Positions 29,497-38,394 are shown, counted from the stretch's first letter. The stretch is DNA of 64,000 nt from Cupriavidus sp. D39 (GCF_026627925.1 NZ_JAPNLE010000009.1:2542001-2606000); one strand, 5' to 3'. The notes: generated by a model from the sequence alone, not told the origin. Numbers and translations: made by a program.

Positions 29497-29603
29497 GTTG
29501 GGACTCCAGGAATTTCGGGCAAAAGGATCCCGCCCCCATGCAAAGCGGGAGTTCGGCGAGGCGGACGGTGGGTGCCGGCGGGCAAAGCCCGCGCGACGGC
29601 GGG

Positions 29604-30380
29604 TTAGTCGCTCGGGTGCATCAGCAGGCTTCCCCGGTCGACGCGTGATTCGGCCTCAAGGGCGAGGGCTTCGGCGTGCTCCATATGCTCGTGCATGAGC
29701 GCGCGCGCACGGTCGGCATCGCGCGCGCGGAAGGCGTCCATCAGGCCCGAGTGGCTGTGGATGATTTCGTCGTCGAAGCGGTCGAAGCTCTCCTGCGCGT
29801 TGCGCACGACAATCACGCGGCGAATGATGTCGTTGAGCAGGCGGCAGAACAGCGCCAGCATGGGGCTGCTGCACGCATCGGTCAGCCGGTCGTGAAACAG
29901 CAGGTCCGCTTCGCGCCGCTCGTTCCAGTCCGCGCTGCCGCCGTGCGCCGGATGGCTCAGGCCGATCAGCGCATCGAGATCGGCCAGGTCGGCGTCGGTC
30001 AGGCGCAGTGCCACGTTGGCAGCCAGCTCGGGCTCCACCGCGCGCCGCAAGGCGTAGAGCGTGGCGATATCGACCGGCTGGAAGTAGAGGAAGTTGGAGA
30101 CGGCTTCCAGGCAGCGGTCGTACGAAGGCTGCGCCAGCGTGGCGCCGCCGTTGGGCCCGGTGCTGACGGTGACCAGGCCCTGCACCTGCAAGGCGGCCAG
30201 CGCCTCGCGCACGGTCCCGCGCGCCACGCCCATCTGCTCGATGAGCGCGGCCTCCTGCGGCAGCTTGTCCCCCACCTTCTGGTGCGTCTGGACGATCCAG
30301 CGCTTGATGTCGGTGACCACCTGGTCGGAGCGCTTCACGCGCCTGGTGCCCGATATCTTGGGCTTGGGATCCTTTGACAT
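29604..30380 (-). CDS. GntR-family (FadR-type) transcriptional regulator
   Basis: 258 residues from ATG 30380 (M of MSKDPKPK). The winged HTH reads LPQEAALIEQMGVARGTVRE (about 40-59), and the C-terminal FCD-type domain begins near 96 with LYALRRAVEPELAANVALRL and has metal-ligand-like His residues (LLFHDRL, HSGLMDAF). It likely responds to the amide-derived ligand and controls the amidase operon. A palindrome just upstream is its probable operator. Confidence 0.9.
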   Translation of the reverse strand: MSKDPKPKISGTRRVKRSDQVVTDIKRWIVQTHQKVGDKLPQEAALIEQMGVARGTVREALAALQVQGLVTVSTGPNGGATLAQPSYDRCLEAVSNFLYFQPVDIATLYALRRAVEPELAANVALRLTDADLADLDALIGLSHPAHGGSADWNERREADLLFHDRLTDACSSPMLALFCRLLNDIIRRVIVVRNAQESFDRFDDEIIHSHSGLMDAFRARDADRARALMHEHMEHAEALALEAESRVDRGSLLMHPSD

Positions 30381-30708
30381 CACTTGCAGCCTATTTATGA
30401 TCATAATTATCATGATTATGATCGGCTGGCTGGTTCTTCCAATACGGGTATTCCCTGCGGCGTGGCCCAGCGCCTACAGGTCCTGCGCCCCGCAGGCCCG
30501 CTCGGCACCCGCAGTCGCCTGCGCATTGCCAACCAGGGCCAGCAACCCACGCTATAGAGCGTGGTGGATTTCGTGCTTGAGGCTGGGATCGGCTGCGGAC
30601 ATGGTGGCTCGGAGTCCGCCTGAAGGGCGTGGGCTGTTGTGCCGGAGGGAGGATTGCGGCGGCGAGCCCTACGGCGGATGGCGCAGCTATCATTTGCCTG
30701 GTGCCCAA
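30381..30708. other. Intergenic stretch between divergent GntR and DUF6817 genes
   Basis: No gene is seen in this stretch of 328 bases. It holds the GntR-type palindrome near 30399, which is AT-rich, and then ordinary GC-rich DNA towards the DUF6817 start. A long frame crossing it from 30094 is shadow sequence of the GntR gene. Confidence 0.6.
30399..30423. promoter_or_regulatory. Palindromic operator upstream of the GntR gene
   Basis: GATCATAAT (30399-30407) and its exact complement ATTATGATC (30415-30423) are separated by seven bases, in an AT-rich patch that stands out from the GC-rich surroundings. It lies about 20 bases before the regulator's ATG, a usual place for autoregulation. Confidence 0.65.
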
Positions 30709-31293
30709 ATGACGGCAAGCAAAAAAATGAACCGTGAGATCACCGACGCAGCCACGCTGCGGGACGCGCTATCAGAGTTGGGAGCGGATGACATCGATCA
30801 CCATGGTCGCGCGCTGTCCGCGCATCTGCTCGGAACCTATGCGCTTCTTGGCGCCTGGGGCAATCCCCACTTCGTCGCGTTAGCTGGGGCGTTCCACAGC
30901 ATCTATGGCACGGAAGAGTTCGCGGCCAAGGCACAGCCGCTTTCGCGCCGCGGGACGATTGCTGGCCTGATAGGGACCGAGGCGGAGAACCTTGCCTACT
31001 CCTTCTGCATCGCCGACCGGAGAGCGCTATACAACGTGCCGATCGAGGGCCCATTTCACATTGTTGCGCCAGAGCATGGGCATCGGGTTGCCATCAGCAG
31101 AGGCACCTATGCAGCGCTGTTGGAAATCGAGGTGGCCAATATTGTCGAGCAAGCCGCAAACCAGAAGGGCGTTTCTCAAGCCGTGGTTCAATTCTGGCTG
31201 CGCGCATTTGAGTCACGGCGGCCGTTTCTTTCGAGTGGCGCCGTTGCGGCTTATCGGGTGGTACTAGCTGATTACGAGGTTCGTGGGGTGTAG
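30709..31293 (+). CDS. DUF6817 domain protein
   Basis: 194 residues from ATG 30709 (an ATG at 30727 is possible). DDIDHHGRALSAHLLGTYAL, WGNPHFVALAGAFHSIYGTE and LIGTEAENLAYSFCIADRR match the DUF6817 pattern, with clustered histidines (DHHGR, HLLGT, FHSIYGTE) like a metal-binding HD-type site. The C-terminal part is ordinary alpha-helical sequence. Function unknown; a metal-dependent phosphohydrolase-like role is only a suggestion from the histidines. Confidence 0.72.
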   Translation: MTASKKMNREITDAATLRDALSELGADDIDHHGRALSAHLLGTYALLGAWGNPHFVALAGAFHSIYGTEEFAAKAQPLSRRGTIAGLIGTEAENLAYSFCIADRRALYNVPIEGPFHIVAPEHGHRVAISRGTYAALLEIEVANIVEQAANQKGVSQAVVQFWLRAFESRRPFLSSGAVAAYRVVLADYEVRGV

Positions 31294-31354
31294 AAAAGCC
31301 CGCGCCAGCCAGGGACGTCCCCCGGCACCAATGCACTCCATAGACAAGCCTGCC

Positions 31355-31866
31355 ATGCCAGAGACCCTGAAAATCCGGAAAGCAACCAAGGCAGATGCCC
31401 CGGCGCTTTGCTCTGCCGAGCGGACAACAGCCGCCACCCCGGCCTGCTTGTATCGCGGCAACATGAGTTCCATGAATCCGCATTCGAGCAAAAGATCGAA
31501 GCCCTATCGACAAAGGGCTCCTATCTCGTAGCCGAGGTCAACGGGGAGCCGGTTGGCCACGCGCTGCTGGAGCCGTTGGGACTGGAATCCGTTGCGCACG
31601 TCTTCACGCTGACGATCGTCGTCCATCCCGGGCACCTTGGCCTTGGGATCGGAACCGCGCTGATGGCGGCACTGCTGGCATGGGCGGATCGCACACTGGC
31701 CGTCGAAAAGATAGAACTGCGCGTGCGCGAGACCAATAGGCGGGCTCGCATTCTCTATGCGCGTTTTGGCTTTGTTCAGGAGGGACGTTTCGAGAAGCGG
31801 ATACGTCTGCCCGATGGGTCATATCTGGCCGATATCTCCATGGCCAGATTTCCTCAGCCTGAATAG
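31355..31866 (+). pseudogene. GNAT-family N-acetyltransferase, frame broken once
   Basis: The first strand (MPETLKIRKATKADAPAL) is in one frame and the rest in another: GSYLVAEVNGEPVGHALLEPL, FTLTIVVHPGHLGLGIGTAL (the acetyl-CoA loop), RVRETNRRARILYARFGFVQEGRF. Adding one C to the run at 31437-31440 restores the reading through TTAATPGLLVSRQHEFHESAF. About 171 residues then result, the usual GNAT length. The substrate is unknown. An ATG at 31331 is an alternative start. Probably a sequencing slip. Confidence 0.82.
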
Positions 31867-32084
31867 AGGCCAATTGGCGCCCCCGAAAGCGAAGCTGGAG
31901 ACACCCGACGCCGGCCACCACGCGCCCAACTGGCTGCCACGCGTTGGTGACTCGCCCGGCACCGCCTACACTTCGCGACACCAGCCGGCGTTTCATCGCA
32001 GCGACCTGCCCACCGCACAGGTGTGCGCCGAACATGAGCACCATCGCGTTTCCGACAAGACTCTGACAAGACTGGAAGCCCACC

Positions 32085-32597
32085 ATGCTCACCGGAATCC
32101 TCCACCACACGCCCCTCCGGGTCTGGGCCTTGCTCGCGGGCCTGATCGCGCTCGGCCTCTCGCAAACCGTCCCCAGGCGGATGACGCCGGCCCGCGCCAC
32201 GGCAGTGCCCATCGCCATGGCACTGGTCTCGCTGGGCGGTGTCATCTCGGCCTTCTCGCGGCAGCCGCTCGCGCTGCTTGGATGGGGAGTCGGCGTGGCT
32301 GCCGCCATGACGCTGGCCAATGCCATCGGCTCGTGGAACGGCATTCGCTGGCTGGAGGCGGATCGCCGCCTGATGGTGCCCGGCAGCTGGGTGCCGCCGG
32401 GGTTGATCCTCTGCCTGTTCATCACCCGCTTTGCCGTGAACGTTGCCATGGTGGTGAACGCCGGCTTGCTGTGGCATGGTGGCGTAGCGATGCTGATCGG
32501 CTTTATCTACGGTGCCGTTAGCGGTATCTTTCTGTCACGCAGCCTGGTCACCTGGAGGCTGACCCGGCAGGCTATGCCCAACAGCGTGCCGGGCTGA
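32085..32597 (+). CDS. DUF6622-like integral membrane protein
   Basis: 170 residues with about five membrane helices. MLTGILHHTPLRVWALLAGL is a typical DUF6622 start, then ALGLSQTVPRRM, GGVISAFSRQPLALLGWGVG, SWVPPGLILCLFITRF and AVSGIFLSRS. Family function unknown. It sits 61 bases before the desaturase-kinase gene on the same strand and might be co-transcribed with it. Confidence 0.75.
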   Translation: MLTGILHHTPLRVWALLAGLIALGLSQTVPRRMTPARATAVPIAMALVSLGGVISAFSRQPLALLGWGVGVAAAMTLANAIGSWNGIRWLEADRRLMVPGSWVPPGLILCLFITRFAVNVAMVVNAGLLWHGGVAMLIGFIYGAVSGIFLSRSLVTWRLTRQAMPNSVPG

Positions 32598-32658
32598 TCA
32601 CTCAGGCCGCCACGGAAGCCAGCAACCGCTGTCCCGAACCACGTCCAGGCCTGCAGTC

Positions 32659-34674
32659 ATGAACGCACTCGAGAAGTTTCAGCTGTTTATCGCGGCCCCG
32701 TCGGTGCTGGCATTCGCCTTGATCGAGGCCATCATCCTGTCGCGCCGCCAGCGTTACGACTGGCGGGCGTTCGGGGTGTCGGCGCTGGACCTGGTGGCGC
32801 GCATTGCGGTGGGGATTGCCTTGCCGCTATCGATCGCGGCGCCACTGGTGCGCCTGGCTTTCGAGCACCGCTTGATGACGATCCATCCCAGCGGCTGGAT
32901 CGCGCTGCCGCTGCTCTTTATCGGGCAGGAGTTCTGCTACTACTGGTATCACCGTGCGGCGCACAGGGTGCGATGGTTCTGGAGCAACCACGCGGTGCAC
33001 CACTCGCCGAACCAGCTGAACCTGTCGGCTGCGTTTCGCATCGGGATTCTCGGCAAGCTGACGGGCACGGCGCTGTTCTTTGCGCCGCTGGCGTGGATCG
33101 GCTTCGAGCCGCGGATTGTGTTTGCCGTGTTGTCGCTGAACCTGCTTTATCAGTTCTGGATACATGCGACGTGGATTCCGCGGCTGGGCTGGCTGGAGGG
33201 GATCATCAATACGCCGTCGGCGCACCGGGTGCATCACGCGTCCAACCTTGAGTATCTGGATGCGAACTATGGCGGTGTGCTGGTGGTGTTCGATCGCTTG
33301 TTTGGCACCTACGTGAAGGAGCGCGCAGACCTGCCCTGCCGGTATGGCCTGGTGCATCCGATCGAGAGCGTGAATCCGCTGCGGATCGAGTTCACGCAGT
33401 GGGTGCATCTGTTGCGCGACCTGGCCGGGGCGCGCAGCCTGCGCGCGTTCCTCGGGTACTTGTTCATGCCGCCGGGCTGGGCGCCGCATGGCGAGGGCAA
33501 TACCACGGCGGAACTACGCGCGCGGCGCCCGCAGGCCGAGATGTCGCGGGGGTTGCCGGTGGCTGACATCCGGCCACAGCGCATCACGCGCTATCCCGCT
33601 AAGGAACTGGCCTGGCTGTGGCGCGAACTGCGGATTGGCGTGCCGGTGGCGTTCGGCGCCGCCGGCTTCTTCACCATCTTGTTCCGCGAGCCGTTTGGCG
33701 CGAGCCTGGCCTATTCCCTCTGCATCACGGTGATGATCCAGCTCCTGATAAAGGTGGGCCGCTATGGACTGCTGCGCTGGCTGCCGGATCACTCGGCAGG
33801 GGCCACTCCCGGCGCGCCCGCCACGCAGCGGCGCTGGCCGGACTGGAAGTGGATGGCCCCGTGGATTGTCGTGTCGGGCGTGGCGGGCTACTTCGGCGGG
33901 CATGCGATCGGCGACGTGCTGACCGGCGGCCGTGGCGCGCCGGCGGATCTGGCGCAGAATCCGCGCGCCCTGCTGCTGAGCATGACGGTGGTGCTGGTGC
34001 TGGCATTCGCCATCTCCTACTTCCACTATGCACGCGGCCGCCTGGCGGCGGCGGAGGCACGCACGCAGGCGGCCATGCGCAGCGCCGCGGAGAATCAGCT
34101 GCGGCTGCTGGAGTCGCAACTGGAGCCGCACATGCTGTTCAATACGCTGGGCAACCTGCGCGTGATGATCGGGCAGGACCCACAGCGCGCGCAGGTGATG
34201 CTGAACCAGGTGATCTCGTTCTTGCGCGCCACGCTGCAGGCGTCGCGCTCCGGCTCGCATCCGCTGTCTTGTGAGTTCGATCGCATCGCGGACTATCTGG
34301 CGTTGATGCAGGTGCGCATGGGCGCGCGGCTGCAGATCGAGCTCGATCTGCCCGCCGGCCTGGCCAGCCTGCCTGTGCCGCCGCTGCTGCTGCAACCCTT
34401 GGTGGAGAACGCCATCAAGCACGGGCTGGAACCCATCGTCGCGGGCGGCTGGATCAAGGTGACGGCGCGCCGCGAAAGCGGCATGTTGGTGCTCGGCGTG
34501 CGCGACACCGGCGTGGGCTTGAGCGAGTTGCCGCCCGGCTCGGATTGCTTTGGCACATCGCAGGTGCGCGAGCGGCTCGCCCAGCTCTATGGCAAAGCGG
34601 CGAGCTTCCAGTTGCTGGCTGCCGGCGATGACGACGGCGGCACGCTGGCCACCGTGCGCCTTCCGCTATCCTGA
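32659..34674 (+). CDS. Fusion: fatty-acid hydroxylase/sterol desaturase domain plus LytS-type histidine kinase
   Basis: One uninterrupted frame of 671 residues. Residues 1-280 are a membrane di-iron desaturase/hydroxylase with H98-RAA-H102, H111-AV-H114-H115, H169 and H189-RVHH. It ends in the usual FMPPGWAPHG. After a short linker, about 315-460 hold four hydrophobic stretches. The kinase follows with LESQLEPHMLFN (phospho-His491), VENAIKHG (Asn584) and DTGVGL. Met295 (33541) would be a natural start for a free kinase. The fusion is either a real lipid-modifying sensor kinase or two genes merged by a sequence error. A LytTR regulator follows 34 bases later. Confidence 0.8.
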   Translation: MNALEKFQLFIAAPSVLAFALIEAIILSRRQRYDWRAFGVSALDLVARIAVGIALPLSIAAPLVRLAFEHRLMTIHPSGWIALPLLFIGQEFCYYWYHRAAHRVRWFWSNHAVHHSPNQLNLSAAFRIGILGKLTGTALFFAPLAWIGFEPRIVFAVLSLNLLYQFWIHATWIPRLGWLEGIINTPSAHRVHHASNLEYLDANYGGVLVVFDRLFGTYVKERADLPCRYGLVHPIESVNPLRIEFTQWVHLLRDLAGARSLRAFLGYLFMPPGWAPHGEGNTTAELRARRPQAEMSRGLPVADIRPQRITRYPAKELAWLWRELRIGVPVAFGAAGFFTILFREPFGASLAYSLCITVMIQLLIKVGRYGLLRWLPDHSAGATPGAPATQRRWPDWKWMAPWIVVSGVAGYFGGHAIGDVLTGGRGAPADLAQNPRALLLSMTVVLVLAFAISYFHYARGRLAAAEARTQAAMRSAAENQLRLLESQLEPHMLFNTLGNLRVMIGQDPQRAQVMLNQVISFLRATLQASRSGSHPLSCEFDRIADYLALMQVRMGARLQIELDLPAGLASLPVPPLLLQPLVENAIKHGLEPIVAGGWIKVTARRESGMLVLGVRDTGVGLSELPPGSDCFGTSQVRERLAQLYGKAASFQLLAAGDDDGGTLATVRLPLS

Positions 34675-34708
34675 CTGACTGCTGCCCACCCTGCCCGATA
34701 TCGCCTCC

Positions 34709-35525
34709 ATGCAAACCACTGCCCTGATCGCCGAAGATGAAGCTTTGCTCGCCGCGGACCTCCAGGCGGAGCTGGCCCGCTTGTGGCCGGCGCTGAACAT
34801 CGTCGCGACCGTAGGCGACGGCGAGGCCGCCGTGGCGCAGGCGCTCGCGCTGCAGCCTGATCTGCTGTTCCTGGATATCCGCATGCCGGGCATGAGCGGA
34901 CTGGAGGCGGCGCAGACCCTTGCCGAGGATTGGCCCGACCCGGCCAAGCCGTTCCCCCTGATCGTCTTCGTGACGGCTTACGACAAATACGCCTTGCACG
35001 CGTTCGAGCATGCAGCCGTCGACTACGTGCTGAAGCCCGTGCAGGCCGACCGCCTGGCAAAACCTGCGCGCGCCTGCAAGCCACGTTGCAGCAGCGTGCG
35101 GCCCCCAGGCCGCACCGCCATCGCTGGACGCCACCATGGATCAATTGCGCGCGCTGCTTGGCGTCGGGATGCCCACGGCGCTCGCCGCGCCGGCCGCCAG
35201 CCCGTTGCAGGTGATCCAGGCGAGCGCCGGCAATACCATCACGATGGTGCCGATCGGCGAGGTGCTGTATTTCGAGGCCGCGGACAAGTATGTGCGGGTG
35301 GTCACCGCGCAACGCGAGCACCTGATTCGCATGTCGCTGCGGGAGCTGCAGATGCGGATCGATCCGGCGTGCTTCTGGCAGGTCCACCGCAGCACCATCG
35401 TGCGCTGCACGGCCATTGCCAGCGCGCTGCGCGATGACAGCGGCAAGCTCACCCTGACCTTGCGCGACCGGCCGGAAAAGCTGGGCGTCAGCCGGCTTTA
35501 TGCGGACGCGTTCAAGGGGATGTAG
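34709..35525 (+). pseudogene. LytTR-family response regulator, frame broken twice
   Basis: The receiver domain is intact in one frame (TALIAEDEALLAADLQ, phospho-acceptor Asp56 in LLFLDIRMPG, VFVTAYDKYALHAFEHAAVDYVLKPVQ). The linker (CARLQATLQQRAAP) is in a second frame and the LytTR DNA-binding domain (ITMVPIGEVLYFEAADKYVRV, REHLIRMSLRELQMRI, FWQVHRSTIV, YADAFKG) in a third. Adding one A at 35059-35062 and one C at 35102-35106 gives a continuous protein of about 272 residues. It is the cognate partner of the kinase upstream. Two slips in homopolymers make a sequencing cause more likely than two mutations. Confidence 0.85.
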
Positions 35526-35689
35526 GTGCCATGCCGCCGTAGCCGCATCTGCGCCCGTTCTACAGCCGCCCCCTATGTTCGTTCCCGCACTGACCGAAGG
35601 ACAAGGTAGTGCATAGATAGAGCCACTTTGCCCAGCAAGTCACATGACTGCGCCTCATCGCATCGAGAGCGGGGCGCTTGGAGCGACAG

Positions 35690-37042
35690 ATGGCACATCT
35701 TCCTGATAGTCCCGGCGACGAACACGAAAGCGAAATCACGCTGGTGCTCAATATGGAGCCCGAGGTATTCATGGGGGTGCGCGATGAATTTCTCGCACGC
35801 CTTCACGCGGTACTCGGGGTGGAACCTGGCGCCATCGAGATCACCAGCATCCGGCACGGTTGCACCAAGGTATCGCTAAAGAGCAGCAGCAAGATCGCCG
35901 CCAGGATCCTGGCGCTGGCGAACGCGTCCGCGCTGGCCGAGCAGGAGGAGTCGGAATTCCGCATCTGCTTTCGCGTGCGCTCCGGTCACTTCAGCGAGCA
36001 CGAGGTGCTGATCCGGCGCGACGGGCGCGAATTCACGTGGCTCCATCTGTCGGACGTGCACTTTGAAACCGCTGCGAACGCCCATGCGGGCAGCCAGGAC
36101 CGCGTGAAGAAGGCGTTCCTGGACGATCTCGAATCCGTCCTTGACGATGACGATCTCAAGCCGGATGCCGTCTTTGTCACCGGCGACATATCCAAGACCG
36201 GGACGCCCGCGGAGTTTGACAAGTCCTTTGATTTCTTCACGCAATTGCGGGATAAGCTACCCAACAAGGGGGCTCGCTTCCTGTTTGTCCCGGGCAATCA
36301 CGATGTCGACCGGGGCGTCGTCAAACGCTTCACCCGGGAAGAGGAAAGCGCCAAATCCCGGCTCACCGGCAACGAGGCGATCATCGACTACCTCACCTCC
36401 CCGGCCTGCAAGGACGATCGCGATCGCGTGTTTGCCAGGCTGGAGAACTATTTCGTTTTCCTTGGCAAATGCCAGGCGCTGGGCCAGCCCGCCGTCAATC
36501 ACGGGTACTTCTACACCGACAAATGGCAGCACAGCGGCATCACCGTTGGCGTAGCAGGCATGAACTCGGCCTGGCGCTGCAGCTCTGACGGGGATCGCGA
36601 CAACCTGATACTTGGCGTGCCGCAGATCGACGCCAGCATCGACGGGCTGGCCGGCGCGGATCTGCGCATCTTGCTGCTGCATCATCCCGCGGAGTCGGAC
36701 TGGTTTATCCGCGACGACATTCTTTACCAACGGGCAAAGCTGGGATCGTTCGATTTCGTGCTTCGCGGGCATGAGCACGATCCGCACGGCGCGTCCCTGC
36801 GGCAACTGGATGCGGATCCGAATTTCCGCTTCGCCGCCGGTGCGCTATACACGCACGAGAAGTACCCAAAGAGCTTCAACGCTGTGCGGGTGAACCTGGA
36901 TCACGGATCCGCACGCCTGTTTTACTGGCGCCTGTCGACGGGAAAAATGGAATGGGTGCGGGACGTGGATTTCCACAGGGATGGCAGCATCCAGTTTCCG
37001 CTCGGCCAGAAGATCAAGGCGCGCCTGGCGGCGCGGGCTTGA
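35690..37042 (+). CDS. Calcineurin-like metallophosphoesterase with an extra N-terminal domain
   Basis: 450 residues from ATG 35690 (GGAG six bases before). The phosphoesterase has FTWLHLSDVHFE (Asp122, His124), VFVTGDIS (Asp166), FVPGNHDVDRG (Asn203, His204), LLLHHPAES and LRGHEHDPHG, all metal ligands present. Residues about 15-100 form a separate small alpha/beta domain (ITLVLNMEPEVF, HAVLGVEPGAIEITSIRHGC, SLKSSSKIAARILALANAS). It resembles the adaptor-type domains found on effectors of bacterial conflict systems; this is a pattern impression only. The gene stands alone. Confidence 0.85.
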   Translation: MAHLPDSPGDEHESEITLVLNMEPEVFMGVRDEFLARLHAVLGVEPGAIEITSIRHGCTKVSLKSSSKIAARILALANASALAEQEESEFRICFRVRSGHFSEHEVLIRRDGREFTWLHLSDVHFETAANAHAGSQDRVKKAFLDDLESVLDDDDLKPDAVFVTGDISKTGTPAEFDKSFDFFTQLRDKLPNKGARFLFVPGNHDVDRGVVKRFTREEESAKSRLTGNEAIIDYLTSPACKDDRDRVFARLENYFVFLGKCQALGQPAVNHGYFYTDKWQHSGITVGVAGMNSAWRCSSDGDRDNLILGVPQIDASIDGLAGADLRILLLHHPAESDWFIRDDILYQRAKLGSFDFVLRGHEHDPHGASLRQLDADPNFRFAAGALYTHEKYPKSFNAVRVNLDHGSARLFYWRLSTGKMEWVRDVDFHRDGSIQFPLGQKIKARLAARA

Positions 37043-37465
37043 CCGCATCCACAGGCGTGGCGGGCGCTTGCGCGCCACGCCCGCCCTCCCTTGCCCGGCC
37101 ACATCTTGTACGGCGCGGCTCACGGCAGCCTGCAGCGCTGGCCTGCTATCGGCCAGCGCGCTCCCCTTCAGGCTGGCCCGATGGGCGTGAACGGCGAGCA
37201 GCTTGCATGCCAGGCGCATCTGGAGATCATGTGCTCCGGCGATAACCCGATACCAGCAAGGCTATCCCCTCCCGTATGATCCTGCGCTGGTGTCTGGGTG
37301 TCACCGACTTCTTGCGCAGCGTGTTGGCGCCGCACCATCATTTCCGGCCGGATTTATGCCCGCCCGCGCACACTGCGCGGCGTTGGGCCGTGGCATGCCG
37401 CGTGCGTAGTGAAGGGGAGCGCCGAGCCCGGCGCTCCTCCACCACAACCCACTCAGGAGAGAACC
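37043..37465. other. Intergenic stretch with terminator-like hairpin
   Basis: No gene seen. GGCGTGGCG (37054-37062) and CGCCACGCC (37073-37081) form a nine-base stem shortly after the phosphoesterase stop, which could end its transcript although no T run follows. The rest up to CAGGAGAGAACC at 37454-37465, the binding site of the next gene, shows only short shadow frames. Confidence 0.5.
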
Positions 37466-37741
37466 ATGTCCACCCTATCCATCGGGAACCTGCCCCGTCT
37501 CAGCGAACTTGAGCAGGCCGCCCGGATTGCCGTGACCGGCGGCACCGGCGTCTACCCCATGCCCATGATCATCCGCAGGGAGCCCGGCTATGGCGAGTTT
37601 CCGAAGCTGCCCGAGATGCCAGGAATGCCAGCGATGCCAGAAATGCCCGCGGTCCTGCGGCCGTTCCCGTGCGGCTCGCCGATCTATCACGGGCCAATGA
37701 TGGGGCCCGACTCCGGCGAGCCCAAGGTCATTCCGCTATGA
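37466..37741 (+). CDS. Small hypothetical protein with proline-methionine repeats
   Basis: 91 residues beginning MSTLSIGNLPRLSELEQAAR. From about 49 it has a repeated PEMPGMPAMPEMP stretch (tripeptide-like, PxMP), then YHGPMMGPDSGEP. No signal peptide and no recognised domain. CAGGAGAGAACC gives a good ribosome binding site. The methionine-rich low-complexity stretch is reminiscent of metal (copper) binding segments, but this is a guess. It precedes a second small gene by 79 bases on the same strand. Confidence 0.6.
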   Translation: MSTLSIGNLPRLSELEQAARIAVTGGTGVYPMPMIIRREPGYGEFPKLPEMPGMPAMPEMPAVLRPFPCGSPIYHGPMMGPDSGEPKVIPL

Positions 37742-37820
37742 CCTTTTCCCCGTTGCCCCCTTCAACCCCACAAGATCCAAGGCCGCATAGATGCCGAACC
37801 CCGCTTTCAAGGAGCACGCC

Positions 37821-38153
37821 ATGCACAACAAATCTGCCAATGCCGCCATCACCGCCGCCGCCGCGCTTGCGGCCGCTTTGCTCGCCGGTGCCGCCCAAGC
37901 CGCCACCCCACAAGACCGCGCCCTCTACGGTGACCGTGACGGTGACCGTTACGGCTACAATTTCCATGTCGGCAAAGTCGACCCGTACACCGACGGCGGC
38001 CGCACCGCCAAGTTCGACTCGTTCGGCGAAGGCGCACGCCAGGTCGACCCGTACACCGATGGTGGCCGCACCATCGCCGGGATGGACCGCAGCGGCGTAT
38101 CGTCCGATCCGGCGCGCAACTTCGACGTCTACACCGACGGCGCCAGGGCCTGA
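37821..38153 (+). CDS. Small secreted protein with DPYTDGGR repeats
   Basis: 110 residues from ATG 37821 (AAGGAG upstream). Alanine-rich signal of about 27 residues ends AGAAQA. The mature part has VDPYTDGGRT twice (about 55 and 75) and a third variant, DVYTDGARA, at the C-terminus, with GDRDGDRYGYNFHVGK before them. The acidic GDRDGDRYG resembles a calcium-binding loop. No family assigned. Its stop is followed by a strong terminator hairpin. Confidence 0.72.
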   Translation: MHNKSANAAITAAAALAAALLAGAAQAATPQDRALYGDRDGDRYGYNFHVGKVDPYTDGGRTAKFDSFGEGARQVDPYTDGGRTIAGMDRSGVSSDPARNFDVYTDGARA

Positions 38154-38164
38154 GTGCCGGCCAG

Positions 38165-38198
38165 CGAGCGAAAGCACGCATCGCCGTGCTTTCGCTCG
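38165..38198. terminator. Bidirectional terminator hairpin
   Basis: CGAGCGAAAGCACG (38165-38178) pairs with CGTGCTTTCGCTCG (38185-38198): 14 bp, six-base loop. It lies between the stop of the repeat protein gene and the stop of the GlpP-like fragment on the other strand. No long T run. Confidence 0.7.
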
Positions 38199-38205
38199 AT
38201 CAGGC

Positions 38206-38394
38206 TCAGGATTTCAGCACGGGCGGTTCCAGGTTCCACAGCTTGCTGTCGCTGGTGGACACCGCCACGGCGCCTTCCCGGATCGCGCTGCGGATATCGT
38301 CCTTGTTGCAGACGAACCCCGAGGTCACGATGGGCGGCGGCGCCTTGCGGTCCTGGGTGGAAAGATGCGCGAACCGCCAGGAATTTTGCGAGTA
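38206..38394 (-). pseudogene. C-terminal fragment of a GlpP-like (glycerol-3-phosphate antiterminator) protein
   Basis: 62 codons on the minus strand, without a start codon. They read PPIVTSGFVCNKDDIRSAIR followed by EGAVAVSTSDSKLWNLEPP. The pattern TSGF-(V/I)-x-(N/T)-K-x-D-(I/V) and GA(V/I)AVST...LW is the end of GlpP and its TIM-barrel relatives. The reading is closed upstream by a TGA. It is probably a remnant of a deleted gene. Alternatively, a frameshift hides the N-terminal part in the next 300 bases. Confidence 0.5.

Noticed and set aside
27158..29539. 793-codon minus-strand ORF over the Bug and amidase genes
   Set aside because: Same strand but wrong frame for two clear genes; low-complexity Arg/Gly composition.
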